Source of the DNA: a virus | IMG/VR virus record: IMGVR_UViG_3300042340_000379 | Location: 143,856 to 207,855 of that record | DNA length: 64,000 bases | Direction: 5' to 3' (one strand) | Shown here: positions 33,999 to 42,369 of the stretch, in pieces | Layout: each line of letters begins with the position of its first letter | Numbering within the stretch: the stretch's first letter is position 1 | The notes under the pieces: model-generated | The model's input: the letters and a program-made list of their open reading frames with translations, nothing else | What the model was told of the DNA's origin: nothing | Databases searched by the model: none | Program-made: the position numbers and the translations under genes

Positions 33999-34058
33999 GC
34001 CTTATATACACCCCCCTACACCATGGTGGTTTAACTAGGTTCGATTCCTAGGTAGGGC
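33999..34058 (+). other. tRNA-like fragment with T-arm
   Basis: CTAGG TTCGATT CCTAG (34035-34051) matches a canonical T-arm, including the GGTTCGATTCC core, and the following GTAGGGC can pair with GCCTTAT at 33999-34005 as a 7-bp acceptor stem. The 29 bases between are too short for D- and anticodon-arms. It is a tRNA remnant, a tRNA-like element or a possible attachment site; not a functional tRNA as seen. Confidence 0.4.
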
Positions 34059-34061
34059 CTT

Positions 34062-34092
34062 GCCCGTAGCTACTTCTAGCTACGGGCTTTTG
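34062..34092 (+). terminator. intrinsic terminator
   Basis: 11-base stem GCCCGTAGCTA / TAGCTACGGGC with CTTC loop followed by TTTTGTTT, 28 bases before the ATG of the gene at 34120. Confidence 0.75.
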
Positions 34093-34119
34093 TTTATTTA
34101 CCCATAGAGAACAAACATC

Positions 34120-34515
34120 ATGCAATCACTCACTTCCCTTACAGCAGAACGGGATTTTAAAAAGGCCTGTTCAGAAAAGTACCAAATGGTTTCCCTAGAC
34201 AGGCGGCTTGTTTGTCAGGTAGCTCGAAAGCTACCTAAACAGCGCCGGATAAAAGCTATGGCCCACCTGCTAGAAGAGTACGGCAGGCAAGAGGCAGTTC
34301 CGACAGGCGAGCTAGTGGATAAGCTTTTTGCCCTGGATGCCGTTTATAAAATTAACGACTTGGTAATCGGGGTAGATGTGACCCTCGATAAATCTCGAAT
34401 TGTAGAAAAACGGCAAAAACTGTCTTCCTTATCTGAAGCCCACAAAGCTTTAGGTATCGACAGAACAATAGTGTTTTGTCCAAAGATCCATAAGGATCTT
34501 CAGTCTGCTCTCTAA
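34120..34515 (+). CDS. hypothetical protein, possibly nuclease-like, 131 aa
   Basis: Start at ATG 34120, preceded by AGAGAAC. The first 60 residues are helical and basic. Residues 62-100 (KINDLVIGVDVTLDKSRIVE) have a strand ending GVDVT followed by a charged helix and a HKALGIDRTIVFCPK strand, reminiscent of PD-(D/E)XK-fold nucleases, but the full catalytic set is not evident. The DNA contains further hairpins, e.g. AGGTAGCT..AGCTACCT near 34219 and AAGATCC..GGATCTT near 34484. Located ahead of a duplicated boundary cassette. Confidence 0.55.
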   Translation: MQSLTSLTAERDFKKACSEKYQMVSLDRRLVCQVARKLPKQRRIKAMAHLLEEYGRQEAVPTGELVDKLFALDAVYKINDLVIGVDVTLDKSRIVEKRQKLSSLSEAHKALGIDRTIVFCPKIHKDLQSAL

Positions 34516-34519
34516 ACCC

Positions 34520-34562
34520 TTTAATTCATAGCCGAGCCACAGGCTTAATTGTTCATGGCAAA
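34520..34562 (+). repeat. gene-boundary cassette copy 1 (AGCCGAGCCACAGGCTT)
   Basis: About 43 bases (ATAGCCGAGCCACAGGCTTA then ATTGTTCATGGCAA) recur with two or three changes at 35559-35600. An AGCC/GGCT stem followed by TTAATTGTT suggests a weak terminator or attenuator shared by two transcription units. Confidence 0.65.
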
Positions 34563-34588
34563 ACGCAAACATTACCTGGAGAACATCT

Positions 34589-34789
34589 ATGTCTTTTCAT
34601 GGAATCTATTACAACCACGCCGCTTCAAACCAAGAGTGGATTCGTCGCTACACCAAAATTGTATGCATTGGCGCTTGTAAGTGCCAAGACGGGAAAAAGC
34701 GCGTGGCCTACATCGCCAGCTTTGGCGATCAGAACAAAGACTTCATCCGCCGCAAAGAAGCTGAAGCTTGGATTCAATCTAAGCTCTAA
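34589..34789 (+). CDS. hypothetical protein, 66 aa
   Basis: ATG 34589 with GGAGAAC 7 bases upstream. A basic 66-residue protein with two Cys close together (ACKCQDGKKRVAYIASFGDQ) and a C-terminal helix (KDFIRRKEAEAWIQSKL) that resembles AP2-like or Arm-type DNA-binding N-terminal domains; tentative. Followed by a terminator at 34812. Confidence 0.6.
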   Translation: MSFHGIYYNHAASNQEWIRRYTKIVCIGACKCQDGKKRVAYIASFGDQNKDFIRRKEAEAWIQSKL

Positions 34790-34811
34790 TCCCAATCTTT
34801 TTATCATGCAC

Positions 34812-34836
34812 GCCCAGTAAAGCCTGGGCTTTTTTG
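34812..34836 (+). terminator. intrinsic terminator, copy 1
   Basis: GCCCAG/CTGGGC stem, loop TAAAGC, then TTTTTTG. The 38-base surrounding sequence (TCATGCACGCCCAGTAAAGC then CTGGGCTTTTTTGT) recurs at 35327-35360. Confidence 0.75.
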
Positions 34837-34863
34837 TGTCTAAAACTATCTGGAGAACATCAA

Positions 34864-35313
34864 ATGTCTACTCAAATCTTTTCCACTGCCCAAGCTTGCG
34901 CCGATGAAATCGCCAAGCTTCGCGCCCAGGGCGTTGCTTGCCGTCTTCAGAAAGTTGAAGGCGGTGGCTTCACCGTCGTTCTCATGAACGGTAAAGCCCA
35001 GCCTCAGAGCAAAACTAAAGCTAAAACTGATCCTGCTCCTCACATCCAAATTCGCCAAACTCTCGATGGCGGCGTGTGGTGCAACAAGGGTGCAGGGTTC
35101 TACCCTGTCGTCAAGTTCACCTTGGATGAGGCTATCAAAGCTTTGACTGATCGGTCTTACGTAAAGACCGACAAGAACCTGGATACGAAGAACTACAACA
35201 CGACTTGGGAGTTTAGTCTTAAGTCTCTTGTAGAAAAGGATGAAGCTGAAGAGTGGGGCAATCAAAACGATATGGACGATGAGCTGTACATGAATCGCAA
35301 CGGCCTCCTCTAG
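34864..35313 (+). CDS. hypothetical protein, 149 aa
   Basis: Start set at ATG 34864, which has GGAGAAC 6 bases upstream, rather than the upstream start at 34834 that falls in the terminator tail. The protein is Lys-rich with a Lys/Gln/Thr spacer near residues 50-60, a strand region (GGVWCNKGAGFYPVVKFT) and an acidic end. No known family. Monocistronic unit between two copies of the same terminator. Confidence 0.65.
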   Translation: MSTQIFSTAQACADEIAKLRAQGVACRLQKVEGGGFTVVLMNGKAQPQSKTKAKTDPAPHIQIRQTLDGGVWCNKGAGFYPVVKFTLDEAIKALTDRSYVKTDKNLDTKNYNTTWEFSLKSLVEKDEAEEWGNQNDMDDELYMNRNGLL

Positions 35314-35335
35314 TCAACAACCTTTTATCACGCAC

Positions 35336-35360
35336 GCCCAGTAAAGCCTGGGCTTTTTTG
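35336..35360 (+). terminator. intrinsic terminator, copy 2
   Basis: Near-identical duplicate of the terminator at 34812, separating the 149-aa gene from the small membrane protein at 35384. Confidence 0.75.
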
Positions 35361-35383
35361 TACTTATTTAGCGGAGAACTTCA

Positions 35384-35563
35384 ATGGCCCTCTTTCTCTT
35401 CATTCTCTTTTTCATTTCCCTCTGTCTTTTCTTTGCAGAGGACAAAGTAAGCCAACCCAGAATTACGCCTGACATGCTCCTTAGCAAAAAAGGCAAGCCT
35501 CTATATGGGGCAACTTTGCAGGCTCGCATCGAAAAGCTAGAGCGAGCTGGGTACATCCTTTAG
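35384..35563 (+). CDS. small membrane protein, 59 aa
   Basis: ATG 35384 with a GGAGAAC 4 bases upstream. The first 18 residues are a Phe/Leu-rich membrane helix (ALFLFILFFISLCLFFA), followed by a charged helix (DMLLSKKGKPLYGATLQ) on the cytoplasmic or periplasmic side. Single-TM topology; function unknown. Missed by a 60-residue cut-off but well supported by its SD and its place in the terminator series. Confidence 0.6.
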   Translation: MALFLFILFFISLCLFFAEDKVSQPRITPDMLLSKKGKPLYGATLQARIEKLERAGYIL

Positions 35564-35600
35564 TTCACAGCCGAGCCACAGGCTTAATTGTTCATGGCAA
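35559..35600 (+). repeat. gene-boundary cassette copy 2
   Basis: Second copy of the sequence at 34520-34562. It lies 38 bases before the start of the 1829-residue gene, so it is in its 5-prime leader and overlaps the stop of the small membrane gene. Confidence 0.65.
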
Positions 35601-35637
35601 TTTTCAAGCAACAACTAATCAACTGGAGAACAAACCC

Positions 35638-38600
35638 ATGAAATCCTTCACCAAATCTCTGAATTCTTTTGTTACCCGCTCCTTCTCTGTGGGTAAGCGC
35701 CAAATGATCTCTAAGGTCAAAATCGTTCACTCTAAGCGCGAGTTCATCTCGCGTGTTTCTGGCACCTTTCGCCAGCGCTTGAACCCTGCTACTCCAAAGT
35801 CCATTTTTGCTTGGGACGATGTTCAGCTCTCCTTAGCCTTTACTTATGGCCAAGGTTCTCTAGGAATCAAAGCTGACCGCGCCAACGCTGGCATTGGGTT
35901 TGGTAGTGATACCAAACCTAAATCTAAATCTGTTAAGTCCGATTCCATCAAAATCGCACACACCTTTAAGGAGATCCTCGCCCAAACCAAAGCTACCGCT
36001 GTCAAAGTCTTCGAGGCCATTTCCACCGTTTCTAAACTGATTACTCCCGATCTTCTGCTCTCTTCTACAGGTAAGCAGCTCTATGGAGCTGCTCTTAAAA
36101 ACCGGATTGCCAAACTTGTTCGTGAGGGCTACGCAGCCCCTGTTTCTCAACCTGCAGCGGTAAAGGCCGTTGACTTCATGGCGCTTGCTCAAGAGCGCTG
36201 CGCCCAAAGCCTTGCTGCGATCGAAGCAGCTATGGGCTTCACATCCACGGGCACCGTTGTGGCCATGCTTCAATCCGGCCAGGAGCCTGCGCCCATTGCG
36301 CGGCAGTCCGCCTCAAATATGGAGAACATCTCATTGTTTGAACTCAGGGCAAAAGAATTTCCAGCTCCTTCTGTCGAGGAGCTAATGTCTGACCTAAATG
36401 GCGATCGCGCCACCCGCGCTGAAAAGTGCAAAGCCATCTTGGCTAAGCACAACCTCAACACAGTTGGTGAGCTGATCGCTCGCGGCATGGTGTCTCGCAC
36501 CCGCAAAGACTTCTGGCTCGATAGTGCAAGCACTGCGTTCAGTGTGATGCTACTGGGCCACACTCTTGGCCAAATGCCCGCGCCTCTGGACTTCAAGGCT
36601 GGGAATACCTACCTGGTAGGTTTCCCTCTGTTTGATCGCACCTCTGGCGACAAGCAGATTTCCCCGTACAAGTGCGTCATAGGAGATATCGATCTCCTGA
36701 TGGCGTCTGTTCGTAGAGAAGAGCACGACATAAAGAACCTATCTTCTCCTGCTACCAAGAAGGTGTTTAAGAAGCACTTTAAGGTGCTAGAAGATAACTG
36801 CAAAGCCCTGGGCCTGTGGTTGTCTAAGGACGAAGTGGCTAACATGGCCGCTGCGTTGGCCATTAATGAAGTGGCTACCAAGCCCACCACTTTCGCGGTG
36901 CTGGCTTCCCACCTCTGCGAAGTCCTTGATGCTATGGGCATGATGCCCAACCGCGTGTATGCGGTGAATGCTGCGTGGAACCTTCCCCGCTACAAAGCGG
37001 ATCGCGTTATTGTGCGTAAGTTGGTAACCGCACTGCTGCGGGCCCAAGAGGGCATCGGCATGACAGGGTTCAAGTTCATCGACATGTCCACCAGCGAGCA
37101 AACTGGTGAGCTATTTGATGAAGTCGTTATCTGTGGCCAACGCTTTGTCATGGATGACGAAGGCGTTATCTTTGATGACGCAGGTACATCAAAACGGCTA
37201 AACCAGATAATGTTGGCTGCTCCCATTAAGGTAGGCCGCAGTCTACACCCCAACGAGTTCTCTATCTTGAGCGCTCACGACGTGTTGTTGTATCTGCTGG
37301 ACAACATTGTGCTGCCCATGCTCAACCGAAAGGATGTCAAATCTGACAAGAGCTTGGAAATCAGCCGTGTTGAGGAAACCAACGCTCGTGCTGCCCAGTC
37401 CATCAAATCGTTTATTGGCAAATCCATGCCTCTAAACGAGCGGGCTGTTGCGCTTGGTGTTGAAGATGCTGCCTCCAGCATTCTGACCAGCGGCGAAATC
37501 AGCTGCGTTGTCAAGTGGCATCAATCTCTCTTCCGTCGCAACATTGCGGCTGAGGGTTCAGCAGAGATCGCCATCTTCAAAGAAGGCATGCTAGTTGGGC
37601 CTGATAGTCCCTACAAACGCTCGGCTGATGCTACCGAGTATATGATCTTTAGCCAAATGGAGTTAAAGACCTCCACCAATTTCACCGACTATCACCCTCT
37701 CATCGAGCCTATGATCGCTCATGGCAAAGTGATTCAGCCTTTTGGCAACATGAATGCTGTAAGCCTTTCTGCTCACGGTACTCACTATGCCAACCTTGAT
37801 GTGAGCATTCAGAAAGAAGCTGTCAAAGCTTTCTGGGCTAACCAAGGCCTTGATGAGCAACAGCTGCGCTCTAAGTTCAACCTTGAAGGTGTAGTCGGTG
37901 ATGTGTGGATGCACATTGCTGAAGAAACCCTCAACTTCTTGTCCTACAAGGGCTCTAAGCGTTTCAAGCGCTCGGCTAACTTGTACGCTCAAGTCACCAG
38001 CTTCGCGTTTGAAGAGACCAGCCGCTTCCAGTGGTCTGGTCACGTTGATCACCAGATCACCGGCCTGGCGCTCAAGGCTGTGTTAGCTCCTAGCTACGTT
38101 TTCTCTGGGCCTGGTATGGCCTATATGAACTCGCACAAGCGTGCTCAATACGAGATGCGCTACCCCTTGGCTGGTGGCATGCATGACTACTACGATCGCG
38201 CTGCTGTGTTCAGTAACTTCGCGATTGATGATACTGCTATCATCACCAATCCTCTCACGGGCTGGAGCCATATTGACCTGGACATCAAAGTCCGGGAAGG
38301 GCAGGAGACTGGCTTGTTTATCGTGAACGAACATGGCCATCAGGTTCCTCTAAAAGCTGAGCACAATGGTGTGCTTTGCAAAATTCGTTTCCGCACTGTC
38401 GATAAGTTCTCCGTTAACGGCGTATTGGAGTGTCGCCTCTTTTATAAAGTGTCTGAGTACGACTTCAAACTGCGGGCTGGCTATAAAGCCATGACTACCT
38501 ATCATGACGGGTCGATCTTTGACCATAACGCCTACGCTCCCGAGTGGGACATCATCATCCCTGGTGATGCCAACAAAACCCTCGACCTTTTAACTTGCTT

Positions 38601-41127
38601 CCTCCCCGAGGCTGCTGAGTCATTCGGTCGCGCTCCTGAGGGCACTTTGGTTGATGGCGTTGATGTACGTGCCCTGCTGCGTTCACTTAATGCTGAGGCA
38701 TTTGGTCGTGAGGGCATCATTAAAGATGCGCCCAACGACAGCCTCTATGTCAACATGCTCATGTTGAATGAGGGTCGCTACGAGCAACTCCGTAAGTTGT
38801 TCATGACCGCATTTGGTCAAGTTATATGGATGAGCGTTGAGTCTGTAGAAATGCAGATCTTTGTCAACAAATTCTATTCTGCCAACGTTGCTGGTGGTGG
38901 CAAATGGCGCGAGCTGTCTGAAGCTGAGCTGGAAACAGTTGCTAAAGATGGTCTACCCAAGGGTGCTCGCGGCTTCTGCGACACCGCTGATATCAATGAC
39001 CAGAGCAACATTCTGGTTACCTACACTGAGAACGGGAAGTGCATGTCCCTTCACCGTCAGTGGGTCTACGCTTCCACGCCCGAGCTTGGCATGTACATGC
39101 TAGGTAAGCCTGAGTACACAACTGTGAGCCAGGCCGTTTCTGAATCCAGCGTTATGGGCAACGTCATCTATGACCTGGCCCTACGTAGCAACAAAGCTGC
39201 GTTGGAATTCGTCAACCGTGGCGAAATCAACCGCGTGCGCTACTCTCTTATCCATCGCCTAGCAAAAGGCCTTCCTATTGCTATTGATGGCGGCGAAATT
39301 CCTGTGATGAAAATCCAGGGCTCGATCGCTGAAATCGTGGGTAGTTGCAGCGCCAACTTGGCTGCTGCATACGCGGAAGGGCCTAACCAGTTCTTCCAAG
39401 TACTCCTGGAAATCTGCCAGGACAAAGTGCTGCGCTTTGAAGCCGACAACAGCACCTGGGTTAGCATCTACCTCCCTCTTCTCGCTTCTTACGGCGGGCA
39501 GGATCTTGAATCCAACGAAGGCATGACTCTTGCTAGCAAAGTCTATGAGTTGATGACCTCTTGGTACAACGGGGCCGACCCTAAGTCTCAGGGCATCAAA
39601 GTCATCGCGGGGGAAATCTCCAAGATGATGAATAAGTTGGCCGATGGTGGCCGGATGCAGAAGTCTTTGACCTACGGCCCTAAAGGCGTAGGTTTCAAGG
39701 TCGCCGCATTGCCCAACATTCCTACTGGGGAAGTGTGGGTCTATGCTGGCGGTGAAGTCTTTGCCAAAATGCGCAAGCTGTTTGGCAAAGACTTTGCTGA
39801 AAACGCCAAAACTGGCGATAGCTACATCGGTCTGGTGCGTGCGCCTATGACTCGTGTTGCTGTGCTCAAAGTCGTAGTCATCACCAAAGATGACAACCGC
39901 GCCTTGGCCTACAAACTCAATGGCGTGCAGGGCTACATCAGCCCATTCTCCCAGTATTTCAACATGGGAGACTTTGACGGTGATGGTGACTTGTCTATGG
40001 ACGTTAGTGATATCGTCCGTAGCGGTGAGCTTCAACAGGACTCTTTTGCGTCCATGCTCAAGTTCCAGCGGGAAACCCTGGGCTACGACATGATGCTACC
40101 CGAGTTCTGGAAGTCTGCTGCACCCGAGCAGTACTACGCCGACCACTTCTATGTACAGAGCTACACCTCTGTCATGGCTAAAATCGGTGGGCGCGGCCTG
40201 AACTTGGAATCTTCCGAGAAGGCCAACGTCATCACCCGTGCTCAACTGCTAGCCGGTGAGCACGGTGCAATCGGTCAGCAGACCGGCTATGTGTCCAGCT
40301 CATATCAAACCCAGTTCTTTATCACGCTGGCAGCTGAGATTCTGGGTCACCACAACGTAGCTGCATTCGAGTGGATTAAAGGCTCCACCTATCAAACCCA
40401 GGCCTTGTACGAAGTAGCGTTAGGCGGCTACTCTCCTGATATGTGCCGCGTGGCGTTTGGTCTTCTTGACCGCGCCTTCCGTTTGAGCACCACTCAAGAT
40501 TGGTGGCTAAAGCGTGTTGACGCTGAGGTTGCCGGTATGTTGCTTGACGGTACCAAGCACACAGCTTCTTCTCTCCTAGGTACCGAGCCTATGGATAAAG
40601 AGAAGACCCTGTTCACTTCCCTGAGTGAAGGCCAAGTGTTCCCCGCAATGCAGGCTTGCGGTTTTGGCTGGAATGGCTTTGAGGATGACCGCAACCAAGT
40701 GCAACAGTTTGTTAAAGCTGCTGCGCTCGCTGGCGTTGCTAAAAAGCGTGTCAGCGAAATCAAGAACGATGATGCTGGAATTGGTAGCGGCACCTACCAA
40801 AAGCTGGTGAAAACCTACGGCAAGAACATGGCCCTTGTCATGTGTCTTGCTCAACGTCTAATGGACATCAGCCGTAATAAGGCTGAGTTTGGTAAGGACT
40901 ACGACAACGAACTCCGCGCTGAACTCGACCAAATGCTCAAAGGTGTTAAAAGCGATTCTATTTCCGTCGATCTCTATCGTCGGATTGAGAAGACCCTAGA
41001 CGACTCTGTGTCCGCAGAAGTCGTAAGCTATGACAGCGCTGCTATCAACAAGCTTTGCCGCTTTGTTGAAACCGAAGACGCTGCTCCCATTACTCTGGAG
41101 GTTGCTGCCCAAGTTATCGCCAATTAA
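35638..41127 (+). CDS. 1829-aa protein with RNA-polymerase-like DFDGD loop
   Basis: ATG 35638 follows GGAGAAC. Near residue 1445 the sequence reads NMGDFDGDGDL, and 44 residues before it is VRAPMTRVAV (R1401-A-P). In cellular RNA polymerase beta-prime the same order is NRAPTLHRL, then NADFDGD about 35 residues later; three Asp (1445, 1447, 1449) would hold the catalytic Mg. The N-terminal 30 residues are basic. No zinc finger or bridge helix was recognised by eye. The likely type is a single-chain YonO-like DNA-dependent RNA polymerase; alternatives are a related RNA polymerase fold of unknown template. Followed at once by repeat array B. An early-region polymerase is a reasonable inference. 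Confidence 0.7.
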   Translation: MKSFTKSLNSFVTRSFSVGKRQMISKVKIVHSKREFISRVSGTFRQRLNPATPKSIFAWDDVQLSLAFTYGQGSLGIKADRANAGIGFGSDTKPKSKSVKSDSIKIAHTFKEILAQTKATAVKVFEAISTVSKLITPDLLLSSTGKQLYGAALKNRIAKLVREGYAAPVSQPAAVKAVDFMALAQERCAQSLAAIEAAMGFTSTGTVVAMLQSGQEPAPIARQSASNMENISLFELRAKEFPAPSVEELMSDLNGDRATRAEKCKAILAKHNLNTVGELIARGMVSRTRKDFWLDSASTAFSVMLLGHTLGQMPAPLDFKAGNTYLVGFPLFDRTSGDKQISPYKCVIGDIDLLMASVRREEHDIKNLSSPATKKVFKKHFKVLEDNCKALGLWLSKDEVANMAAALAINEVATKPTTFAVLASHLCEVLDAMGMMPNRVYAVNAAWNLPRYKADRVIVRKLVTALLRAQEGIGMTGFKFIDMSTSEQTGELFDEVVICGQRFVMDDEGVIFDDAGTSKRLNQIMLAAPIKVGRSLHPNEFSILSAHDVLLYLLDNIVLPMLNRKDVKSDKSLEISRVEETNARAAQSIKSFIGKSMPLNERAVALGVEDAASSILTSGEISCVVKWHQSLFRRNIAAEGSAEIAIFKEGMLVGPDSPYKRSADATEYMIFSQMELKTSTNFTDYHPLIEPMIAHGKVIQPFGNMNAVSLSAHGTHYANLDVSIQKEAVKAFWANQGLDEQQLRSKFNLEGVVGDVWMHIAEETLNFLSYKGSKRFKRSANLYAQVTSFAFEETSRFQWSGHVDHQITGLALKAVLAPSYVFSGPGMAYMNSHKRAQYEMRYPLAGGMHDYYDRAAVFSNFAIDDTAIITNPLTGWSHIDLDIKVREGQETGLFIVNEHGHQVPLKAEHNGVLCKIRFRTVDKFSVNGVLECRLFYKVSEYDFKLRAGYKAMTTYHDGSIFDHNAYAPEWDIIIPGDANKTLDLLTCFLPEAAESFGRAPEGTLVDGVDVRALLRSLNAEAFGREGIIKDAPNDSLYVNMLMLNEGRYEQLRKLFMTAFGQVIWMSVESVEMQIFVNKFYSANVAGGGKWRELSEAELETVAKDGLPKGARGFCDTADINDQSNILVTYTENGKCMSLHRQWVYASTPELGMYMLGKPEYTTVSQAVSESSVMGNVIYDLALRSNKAALEFVNRGEINRVRYSLIHRLAKGLPIAIDGGEIPVMKIQGSIAEIVGSCSANLAAAYAEGPNQFFQVLLEICQDKVLRFEADNSTWVSIYLPLLASYGGQDLESNEGMTLASKVYELMTSWYNGADPKSQGIKVIAGEISKMMNKLADGGRMQKSLTYGPKGVGFKVAALPNIPTGEVWVYAGGEVFAKMRKLFGKDFAENAKTGDSYIGLVRAPMTRVAVLKVVVITKDDNRALAYKLNGVQGYISPFSQYFNMGDFDGDGDLSMDVSDIVRSGELQQDSFASMLKFQRETLGYDMMLPEFWKSAAPEQYYADHFYVQSYTSVMAKIGGRGLNLESSEKANVITRAQLLAGEHGAIGQQTGYVSSSYQTQFFITLAAEILGHHNVAAFEWIKGSTYQTQALYEVALGGYSPDMCRVAFGLLDRAFRLSTTQDWWLKRVDAEVAGMLLDGTKHTASSLLGTEPMDKEKTLFTSLSEGQVFPAMQACGFGWNGFEDDRNQVQQFVKAAALAGVAKKRVSEIKNDDAGIGSGTYQKLVKTYGKNMALVMCLAQRLMDISRNKAEFGKDYDNELRAELDQMLKGVKSDSISVDLYRRIEKTLDDSVSAEVVSYDSAAINKLCRFVETEDAAPITLEVAAQVIAN

Positions 41128-41133
41128 TCGCTA

Positions 41134-41286
41134 GGGCCCTATAGGGCCCGCAAAAGTCCGATTGGGGCCCAACGCGGGCCCTTTACGTCCCGTGAAAGTC
41201 CTTTTAGGGCCCGCGTTGGGCCTTTCATGTCCCGTCGAGGGCCCTAAACGTCCCGCAAAAGTCCGATTAGGGCCCGTCAAGGGCCC
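41134..41286. repeat. GGGCCC phased array B
   Basis: Begins 7 bases after the stop of the 1829-residue gene. Unit GGGCCCGCAAAAGTCCGATT then GGGCCCAACGCGGGCCCTTTA; GGGCC blocks recur every 10-11 bases and complete units every 21. About 150 bases. It ends before a leader at 41287-41618, and there is no gene in it. Confidence 0.85.
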
Positions 41287-41507
41287 AACCCCTATTTTGC
41301 TGCGCTCTACCCTGCGCGGTTAGAGGGGGAATGTTAGTTTTATTTGTTTGTTGTTAGCAGGTTTAGCTAATGGCAGTGGGTCTGTGTGTTATGCGGTTGG
41401 GCGGCAGGATGTAGATGCTAATAGGTATTTATGGCAGCACTATTATTTAATTGGAGCCTGGTCGCAGCGATCGCGCTGTGTATCTGGCTCGACAAATGAT
41501 TTGCCGA

Positions 41508-41543
41508 CTGCCGTCCCCTGTGCGCGATGCGTTGGGACGGCAG
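41508..41543 (+). repeat. CTGCCG/CGGCAG hairpin in the leader 41287-41618
   Basis: Stem CTGCCGTCCC / GGGACGGCAG (10 bp, 16-base loop). The 330-base stretch after array B holds no credible gene; an 81-codon frame at 41348 runs through it but crosses this hairpin and has no ribosome site. A second CGGCAGTTTGTAATCC lies at 41583. These are probably leader structures or attenuators for the gene at 41619. Confidence 0.6.
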
Positions 41544-41618
41544 CGGGAGAAAGAAACGCAAATTGCCGTGACTTAATGTCCGGCAGTTTGTAATCCGTTG
41601 AATTAGAGACTTGCTGCT

Positions 41619-42299
41619 ATGTCTACTTCCTCTTCTGTCTACACCGAAAATTTCTCCCTAGAGCACGAAGTCACTTGCAGCCACTTTGCTGCGCAGCTCG
41701 CAGCCAAAACTGAAGGTCGCTGTCTGGAAGTCTCTCGTGAGCTCGTCCGTGGGAAAGATCACGACGCGCTCTTTAGCCTAAGCTGCATTTTCCCAACCGA
41801 GAGCGATAATGGGGTTGTAGTACAAATCGCTCTCAGTGGGTACCTAGATGCGTCTAGTATGAACATCAATGGAAACCTGTATAGGATGGCCGTGCCGTTC
41901 ACAAAAGGTGACCAGCGCCAGACTGACAAGCCCATGCGAATCAAGACTGGGGCTATGAAGCCTCAGGAGTTCAAAGGTCTTCTCTCTGACGAGACCATTC
42001 TCGAGTTGCAGAAGTGGGCGGAGTTGAATGCTGGCGCAAAACGCGCTAGCTTTGACCTGGAGATTCCTGAAGGGGTGGATCTGTATTTCACTTTGTCCTT
42101 CCGTAAAGGAAAGGAAAACCCTTATGCAGTAGACCCGCTGCATATCCTGAAAATGGATATCATTGGTGGTCTCTTGCAGGAGGTTGAGAAGCCCTATGGG
42201 ACAAAAGTTGGGGGTGTGGAGGATTCCCGTTTAGCTGCAAAGAGAGCTGCCCTTGCTGCTTCCACCCTGCCCACGCCTGCTGACGATGACGTGATGTAA
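41619..42299 (+). CDS. hypothetical protein, 226 aa
   Basis: Preceded by a long structured leader (41287-41618) rather than a simple SD. The protein is mixed alpha/beta: an acidic N-terminus, a strand region with SLSCIFPTESDNGVVVQIAL, a helical middle and an Ala/Asp-rich tail. No family recognised. The stop is followed by a CTGCCG..CGGCAG hairpin at 42313-42343, a boundary element shared with its neighbours. Confidence 0.6.
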   Translation: MSTSSSVYTENFSLEHEVTCSHFAAQLAAKTEGRCLEVSRELVRGKDHDALFSLSCIFPTESDNGVVVQIALSGYLDASSMNINGNLYRMAVPFTKGDQRQTDKPMRIKTGAMKPQEFKGLLSDETILELQKWAELNAGAKRASFDLEIPEGVDLYFTLSFRKGKENPYAVDPLHILKMDIIGGLLQEVEKPYGTKVGGVEDSRLAAKRAALAASTLPTPADDDVM

Positions 42300-42312
42300 G
42301 GTTCTATGCAAG

Positions 42313-42346
42313 CTGCCGTAATCCTACAATAGGGTTGCGGCAGTTT
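42313..42346 (+). terminator. CGGCAGTTT boundary hairpin
   Basis: CTGCCG pairs with CGGCAG across an imperfect stem, followed by TTTGTATT. It is one of a family of gene-boundary hairpins (also at 41508, 43184 and 43628). Confidence 0.6.
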
Positions 42347-42369
42347 GTATTCACTCTTGGAGAAATCCC

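Noticed and set aside
33999-34058. Functional tRNA
   Set aside because: Only a T-arm and an acceptor pair are present; no room for D- and anticodon-arms.
36270-37253. Overlapping antisense frames in the 1829-residue gene
   Set aside because: Shadow frames caused by codon bias of the sense gene; Ser/Arg-rich and without start signals.
41348-41593. 81-codon frame in the leader after array B
   Set aside because: No SD, crosses a strong hairpin, and its composition (Cys/Ser/Arg) is that of structured non-coding DNA.
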